This document shows, in pieces, positions 57,691 through 64,000 of a stretch of 64,000 bases of DNA (the first letter of the stretch is position 1; the number at the start of each line of letters is the position of its first letter). Made by a program: the position numbers and the translations under genes. The notes beneath the pieces were generated by a model. The model worked only from the letters and a program-made list of their open reading frames with translations. It did not search any database and was not told the origin of the DNA. This DNA comes from Begonia masoniana (taxonomy: Eukaryota; Streptophyta; Magnoliopsida; Cucurbitales; Begoniaceae): positions 8,834,414 through 8,898,413 of the forward strand of contig CM039510.1 of NCBI GenBank assembly GCA_022432975.1, written 5' to 3'.

Positions 57691-59785
57691 GTTTAAATTC
57701 TTGAATGCTTATTAAATTTGTATTTATTCTTTCAATTTAATGCTATTTAATTATGGAAATAATTCAAATTGTGAAATAAAAAATTAGAATATCGAACCTG
57801 TAATAATTCTAATGTTTTAATATATTAATATAATAATATTTTATGTTATATAATGATAAAGGTAAACTATAAATTAAACTATGATATTCAGAGTATATTC
57901 ATCTTAAACTTTATTTTTTTTTAAATGAACCTCAAATTCTAAAATTAATTCAACTTCAAGTTTGATTTTTTTTTTTTTTAACAAAATGAACCATAAACTT
58001 TGTTCCGTAAACAATATGAATCTTGAACTAATTTTTTCACTTTAAGTCGATTTGACCTCACTTTTGGGTCGATTTAATTCTCTTTTTATTTTGTAATTTT
58101 TAAAATTACAACGAAAATATATATAAATATTATAATATTGATACAGTTTGGTTATGATCAGAACAAAATAGAACAAGACCAAATTTTAATAGCAGTGTTG
58201 TAGAATCGAAATAAGCGAATGGGGGAGAGGGGGAACTAGGTTATTAAAAAAAATTTTAGCAATAAATATTAAATTCGTGCAATTTCAAAGGAATGAGTTT
58301 ACTTAAACTATAATCTTCAACTATTGAAATCTAACTTATCACAATAATAAATTATGAGTTAGAAGAAGGAAAGATGCACACAAATTTGTTAACGTGGTTC
58401 GACCAATTTTACTTACGTCCGCGCTTCAAGGTTCCTCCTTGAAGATACTTACCAACCTCAAAATAATAAGTTCACTTGATTGAACTTTCAGTTGTCAATC
58501 AAACCTTATAATGATTTTCTTTGGGCGTCACCCTTCACTCTTTTACAACGAGATATATAGTTTGAACACTCGAGTAACAAATTCTTACACACTCTCAAAC
58601 TAGATAATCTCAAATGTAAAAATTGAAAAGTAGTAAGATTAGAGTAAGATGTAGATATTAAAAGAAAAATTTTGGGAGCACTTTGTTGCAATTTTTCTCA
58701 AAAGCTATAAATTTCCCAAAGACTCATCTCCTCTATTTACATAGGTCTTCTATAAAATTCGACTATTGGTCGACACTTCTTTAGATCGGTCGACACCTGC
58801 ACTAGCAGTCGACACTGTAGGCTAAGATGTTTAGAGTGGTCGACATAGAAAAGCTCTCGGGTTTGTCAAATTTTGCACGGGCCGTCGACAATGGCACTAA
58901 AAAATTAGAAGTTGCAATTTGTTTATCTAAAAAAGAAACACTCAAAAGAAAAAGAATAGATGAGAGACATTGTATCTCCTCATTAACCATGCATAAAATT
59001 TCGAAAGAGTATAATCCTACATGTTCCAGGTAATAAAACATAAAGCAAAATATTTTCTTCCAGGTTATTTTCTAAGACAATGATCATCAAGAAATAAATA
59101 CCTTGCAATCTGAACAGTTGCAGCAAATCACCCTAGTAACAAAGCTGCTTCCTTTTGATTTTTAGGAGCAGCATGAATCTTTAAGTAATAAAAATAACAT
59201 TCTGCAAGTACATCTTGAATGCAAATACTACCCACGGGATCTGTTTATTTTTTTGTACTAAATTGCACGCAAGTTTTTTGCAACAAGCAAAACTAAATTG
59301 CTTAAGAAAAGAAACTAATTTCACCGGTTATGCTACGAACAATACCGCACACTAACAACATTGTACAGAAACAGATATTACTTCATGAAAAAAAATGCAG
59401 AACTTTAAGCACTCTCCTGAAATATCTCATAAATATAATTGTAATATTAATAGTACACATTTAAATATTTTAAATAATCTATGATCCTATATTCATTTTG
59501 AGAACCTCGTAGATTTTTCTGAAAGTGTATAAAACTGTAGAGGCATCACAACCTCAAATATAGTGGCTGTCATGGGGCCTCCATGTAGACTCTTTTGTGT
59601 GTCAATCTGCAGTGTTGCAGCATGCATCTCTTATCATACAATAGATTCTTAAAGTGACATACAAGCAACGACGTGTTTAGTTTTTACAATCGCACTAAAA
59701 TGCATGCAAATCGAACCTCAACACCTTAAAATAGGATATAAACATCGAAACACGTAGTCAAACAATGGATTAAGAATTAAAAAAA
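57691..59785. other. Intergenic stretch downstream of separase
   Basis: AT-rich with no gene recognised. The stretch at 58395-58520 with AACGTGGTTCGACCAATTTT resembles a motif common in plant copia-type repeats, but no borders are seen. The part near 59786 should hold the separase 3' untranslated region. Confidence 0.45.
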
Positions 59786-62700
59786 TTAAACATCTACCAA
59801 TGGATCATTACATTTCTTTCTCCAAATACCCGTCGGGACACCGTAACAAACTGGGGATGCCCCGATCAAGAATCGGAGAGTGCAAGCCTCCCGAGCTTGA
59901 CTCATGAAATATCCAATCTTTGGTCTATGATTACAATTACCATCATTTGCCTTGCCTTTCTCTAAAAAATTTTTTTTCAAGTTTTTGTTTTTAGCAGCCT
60001 TAGAACCAATTTGTAAGGACTCGAGTTCTTTAGAGACTAACTCACATTGAGAACAAAAACCTGCAAAAGCATTCGACCGTTCCCTCAACCAAGCATCGAG
60101 CATGGCTTTACCAAACCTATCAATGTCCTTGTCAGTCACTTCCCATAAGTTGGCCACAATGAAAGGAGACCCTGCTTGCAGATATGACAATGGAGTGCCT
60201 TGAGGAACATAAGAACCATTCAACTTTAGAGAGCCACTACTGCAACCCATGAGGAGAGTGGCAGCACAGTTTTTCAGTTTCTGAATCTCGTGTCTGGGAA
60301 TATATTGTGCCCCTGTATCAACAAATAATATTTTATATCCAAGCAAGAACAATTTGTAGAGCATGTCCAAATCATGAGAGAAATGCAACCAACTATTATA
60401 AATCTTACCACTTCCATGACCAAAATAGATGAAGAGATCGTGGCTTTTAAGAAATACAGCCAACTCTTCAGCAGTGGGTGCAGATCCAGCCTTTCCCTGT
60501 GAAAAATAGATCTTTTATATGAATAGTTTCATCTATTTAGTTGAGTTCCAGACAAAATTAAAAAAAAAAAAATGGTTTCGAGCTCCAATAACCAAATTTA
60601 TTATTTAATTCAAACAATGCAATAGGATTTATTCGCCATACACAAATCCATGGTTTCAAGGCAATCAAAGGAAATTCCCAATTACAAGCAATAAGTAGAA
60701 AAACGAAACTGAAGGTTCAGTTATCTCTAATTGGAGATTCCTGTATTTGTTTGATTGTGTAAATAGTTGTTAATATATTGAAAAGATATCTCTTTTTTGT
60801 TCCTCAAATAGGATAATTGATTTGCTTGTGCTTATAATAGTGGCTTGGTTAATACCGATTTTAATTCTGATGAAAAAAAATACAATGACATTGTTGTTGT
60901 CCAATACTAATTTCAAAGAAACAAAATACATAATAGATTTTGACATTCTTTTGACTGTTTTTTCACCAGAGAAGTTCAAATATATTACCTCCCAATGTTG
61001 AGCTTTAAACCAGTTCTCAAATTCTTCTTGTGTGCCGCTGAGATCACCGCTGGGATTTAATAAATAAAAAGCATCCAAGGGATCAATCAAAGGGAAGGAA
61101 ATTCGATTGTCTTGCATTTGATGTTGGCCTCTATCAAACATCATAGAGATGCTGCCAACAGAAGGCATGCGATAAACTTCCTGGTTTCTCATTATGGGAA
61201 AATTCTCCCATGGAAGCATCTGTAGTGTTCAATCAGACAATCAACACATAAGGTACTTATTTAATAAAGCTGAACATTTGACACTGAAAAATAACATAAT
61301 CAACTGAAAAATCAATATTCACTCAATTCTATAGGATGATGATAGATTCTGCAACGTCTTGAATATCATGTAATGAATTTTATCAATTTTCTTTGACAAA
61401 AAAAAAAATTGCTTGGGATAAAAAAACTTTTTACAGAAATATAATCTATTTTGTGGAAAAAGACTACATGAGAATGACTATTTATAAATCAAGTCATCTA
61501 TTTTCCGAGTGGATAGAAATAAATATAACCATGACTAAATTAACAAATAACAATCCCCAAAATAAATGATTTTACGTAAATTCAGTAACCCACCTGCACT
61601 TCACAATCTAATACGAGAATGATTGGTTCTCTATTTCCAGTGTCTTCTTCAAGCTGAGAAATAGCTTCACATATTAATTCAATGGCTGAAGCAGATATTT
61701 TTCTGATTGAACTTGACGCAGGATGCAATGCCCCAAACTTTCTTTTTTCATCACAACATTCTCCTCTACCCACATAACAACCTTTCTTTGAACATAACTC
61801 TGACATAAAGGTCTTCACTTTTACATCATCCTTGGAGCCTCCCAGAATAACTTTGAGAAGACCCTCATTTACGTCTATTTGTGCCTTCAATTTCAACTCA
61901 CGTACAAGTTTTTTGCAAACAGAATCCAAAGTACTTTGAGGTTGCCGATCTCCCAGAAGCATAATCCTCCATGGACCCAACCATGAATCCTCAATTGTCC
62001 TGGTTCACAAAGATAAGTTTTACCTATAAAATGAACTCAAGAAAATCAAGTATAGGGCAAAGATTACATTGTTTGGTAATACTATCCTCCAGTATTTAAA
62101 GAAAACCCCTTGCAATAACGTTTTTAAGGAAAAAGTAACGGTATATATTTGAATAAAAAATATTGCATGATTATATTTCAATTTGTTCAATGTATTTCGA
62201 TTTTTTAACAGTTTTCTCCACATTCACTTAGTAAGAACCATTTGATTTTATCGGTCAAATATCATCACTTTTCAACTCAATGTGAATGATTATTTTATTT
62301 ATCCAATTTATTTTCATTGCATACTCACTTTGTCATTTAGCAGTTAAAGTGTTACTATTTTAAAATAATTTAAAGTTTACTTTTGAGTGATTCTATTTTA
62401 TAGTTGTTTCATTTTCTTATTGTTTCTTATTTTTCAAGGCAAACAAAATTTATGCTAAGATAATCAAAATACCAAAAAGACAATACGGATGATAGCATTC
62501 ACAATTCAAATAGCTCGTGACATTCTTCCAACTTTTATTTCAATTTCTTATTGAAAAATAAAATAAAAAATGTGTTCTTGACTAAATCAGAAAGAATAGA
62601 TAAATTTTTAAAATAAATTGAAGACTTAATGAAAGAAACTAACCGCAGCAAGTTCTGGAGACAATCATCAAGATTCTTTCTTCTTCTCCACCACAATACT

Positions 62701-63373
62701 CTACTCCTTTTAGAATCATCTAAAGGGAATAAGGATGAGGATACATAATTCTCTTTTAGTATCATTTTGAACTCAGGAACAACATCATCAACAACAGAAA
62801 ACCCCCAAGGACATTGCCAATCTTTAACAGAATCTTTTCCATCGGATAACGTATCAAAACTAGATCTCAAGTCAACCTCTTCTGAAGATTCTGAAAATTA
62901 CAAGTTGTTCAAGATGTTATGTTATTTGTGTGAGAAAATACTAACATGCAAGATCCTATAAGTTTTTTGCGCTAAATAGCAGTACCTTCTAAAAGTGTAT
63001 CCACAGGCAAAACCAAGACAAGCGGTTGATTCTTCGAATTAAAGCGTGATAATAAAACACATGCCCGAACACATGAAGGAAAAATGAGCAAATCTTGTAA
63101 TAAACTAGAATAATTTGTTCCAAGCAACGTTACGCAGATTGTAGTTGTGCAAGGTAGGCCTTCAAAGAACTTCATTATGAACTCTTCAAGATCACAAGTA
63201 GATTCTGGTGCTGTTCTGCAACGCATAGAGTGGGAAATCAAGTGGGAAATCAATTACTTTTTAGTTTCATGAGGCATGAATGCAAGAATGATTTTCCACA
63301 ATAACCAGGGCTAATACCTGAGTAAGCTACATGTTTGTTCTTCTATGCAAGTCGAACTAGAGATATAAAATCC
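59786..63373 (-). CDS. ESP1: Separase (ESP1), C-terminal catalytic part, 5' end outside the window
   Basis: Separase is the cysteine protease (family C50) that cleaves the cohesin kleisin subunit at anaphase. Seven exons join in frame on the - strand: 63373-63318, 63215-62986, 62890-62644, 61999-61594, 61219-60989, 60496-60409 and 60312-59786, all with GT/AG borders and consistent phases. The last exons hold [19 protein letters not shown], the catalytic His in IYFGHGSG (split by an intron after GSG), [12 protein letters not shown], and the catalytic Cys in MGCSSGSL. They continue with [20 protein letters not shown] and a Lys-rich tail ending DPLVDV. No stop or frame change was found, so this part looks functional. 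The long N-terminal helical region lies beyond position 64000. A frame reading through the intron after GHGSG should be ignored. Confidence 0.93.
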
Positions 63374-63684
63374 CTGAAAAACATAATTCAGATATTTTTC
63401 ATAAGTGTCTATACACTAGAGCAACAAAACTTAAAATCATTGAGCTTGAAAAAAGCTCAAGGCAGACAACTTTTACAAGAAGTTTCTTGTACACCTATGG
63501 CTTCATCTCACCAATATAAACGTTGACAGAAATCCATTATGAGAATAGCCACATCCAACTTTTCATACAAAAAATGACAATATGCGAAAGTTTCAAATAA
63601 ACCAAAACATTCAATGGCGTACAAAACTATACTCCTTTTTGTTCCCACATCTACGAGTTTCCTCACTAATCACAGAACCAGCAA

Positions 63685-63760
63685 AGCCCATTCTTTTGAC
63701 CAAATCAAACAAGAAAGCCTAATTAACATGGCCATAGGCCTTCACCATGTCTTGCTTGTA
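63685..63760 (-). mobile_element. LINE reverse transcriptase fragment
   Basis: Short remnant with the KAYxHVN landmark and a TAG where Trp is usual. It is too short to assign to a LINE family and lies upstream of separase exons on the same strand, probably within an intron. Confidence 0.65.
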
Positions 63761-63913
63761 AGTCCTAAAATTTCACTTTGTTTCTCACATAAAATATGTT
63801 TATTTGCAATTACACTATCTAATATTAGCATACGTCCCTGAACTTCCAATTTTCTTTCTTCCTCTCAGTAAACATTTTTTCATATATATATATATGCATA
63901 CATCCTACTAAGG

Positions 63914-63973
63914 GATGCTGATTATCATTGATCAAGATGAGCATGACCTTCCTAATTGATAATCAGCATCCTT
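63914..63973. repeat. 15-bp stem hairpin
   Basis: GGATGCTGATTATCA and its exact complement TGATAATCAGCATCC enclose about 30 bases. It could be the ends of a very small inverted-repeat element, but no target duplication was identified. Confidence 0.7.
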
Positions 63974-64000
63974 GGAAGCAATACATTAAATTCCAAAGCT

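Larger units (their letters stand above)
63374..64000 (-). other. Separase intron region with a LINE scrap and a hairpin
   Basis: No further separase exon was recognised. On the - strand, 63760-63685 reads KQDMVKAYGHVN, a stop, then AFLFDLVKRMGF. This matches the LINE reverse transcriptase landmark KLDxEKAYDHVNW followed by a hydrophobic stretch and RMGF. A 15-bp inverted repeat (GGATGCTGATTATCA) lies at about 63914-63973. Confidence 0.6.

Noticed and set aside
60310..60407. Insertion of about 30 residues in the separase catalytic domain
   Set aside because: Flanked by good GT and AG sites; removing it restores the family's GHGSG-AQYIP join, so it is an intron.

Overview
The window looks like nuclear DNA of a flowering plant, probably a eudicot. 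The support is intron-rich plant genes (TAD2, a group IIb WRKY, a KIN-4-like kinesin tail, separase), LTR retrotransposons primed by initiator tRNA-Met, and hAT-type DNA elements. I cannot name the species. One 100-base N gap and three very long poly-T runs mark weak points in the assembly.

Layout. 1-2060: 3' part of a tRNA adenosine deaminase gene (TAD2-like, + strand) with a premature stop. 2341-14080: a 208-bp tandem repeat split by a Ty3-type LTR element (3322-12905, target duplication CGTTC) whose gag-pol is broken. 15989-17577: the 5' part of a Ty1/copia element (+). It abuts, head to head, a second copia copy on the - strand (30144-27008 continuing at 18023-17578). That second copy is interrupted by a gag-only LTR element (18024-27007, target duplication GGCGA). 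30145-35906: poly-T, the gap, and a truncated LTR. 35938-38332: a solo LTR (target duplication CAACA) carrying a G-box array. 38596-40747: a WRKY pseudogene (-). 43777-49123: a solo LTR (target duplication ATAAC) swollen by about 84 copies of a 38-bp hairpin unit. 49252-50798 and 52782-53816: two non-autonomous hAT elements with 8-bp target duplications, the second inside a cysteine-rich exon. 53921-54293: an inverted duplication of that exon. 56835-57690: a broken FAD oxidoreductase copy. 59786-63373: the intact catalytic end of separase (-), the only host gene here that looks healthy.

How it fits together. Most of the window is transposon-derived, and four of the five recognisable host loci are damaged. 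The most unusual signal is in the LTRs. LTRs that differ strongly in sequence share one internal plan: a near-perfect 5' splice site (AG|GTAAGT), a GGCC-stem followed by TACA, a variable spacer or tandem array, a (T)RAGC stem-loop, and a TGTAG|GT 3' splice site. Beside or within this plan each family carries its own array of palindromes: TGACGTCA x8, CACGTG x6, long GATCGATC hairpins, or 38-bp hairpins. I regard this as the best candidate for something undescribed. All comparisons were made by eye, without alignment or database searches.
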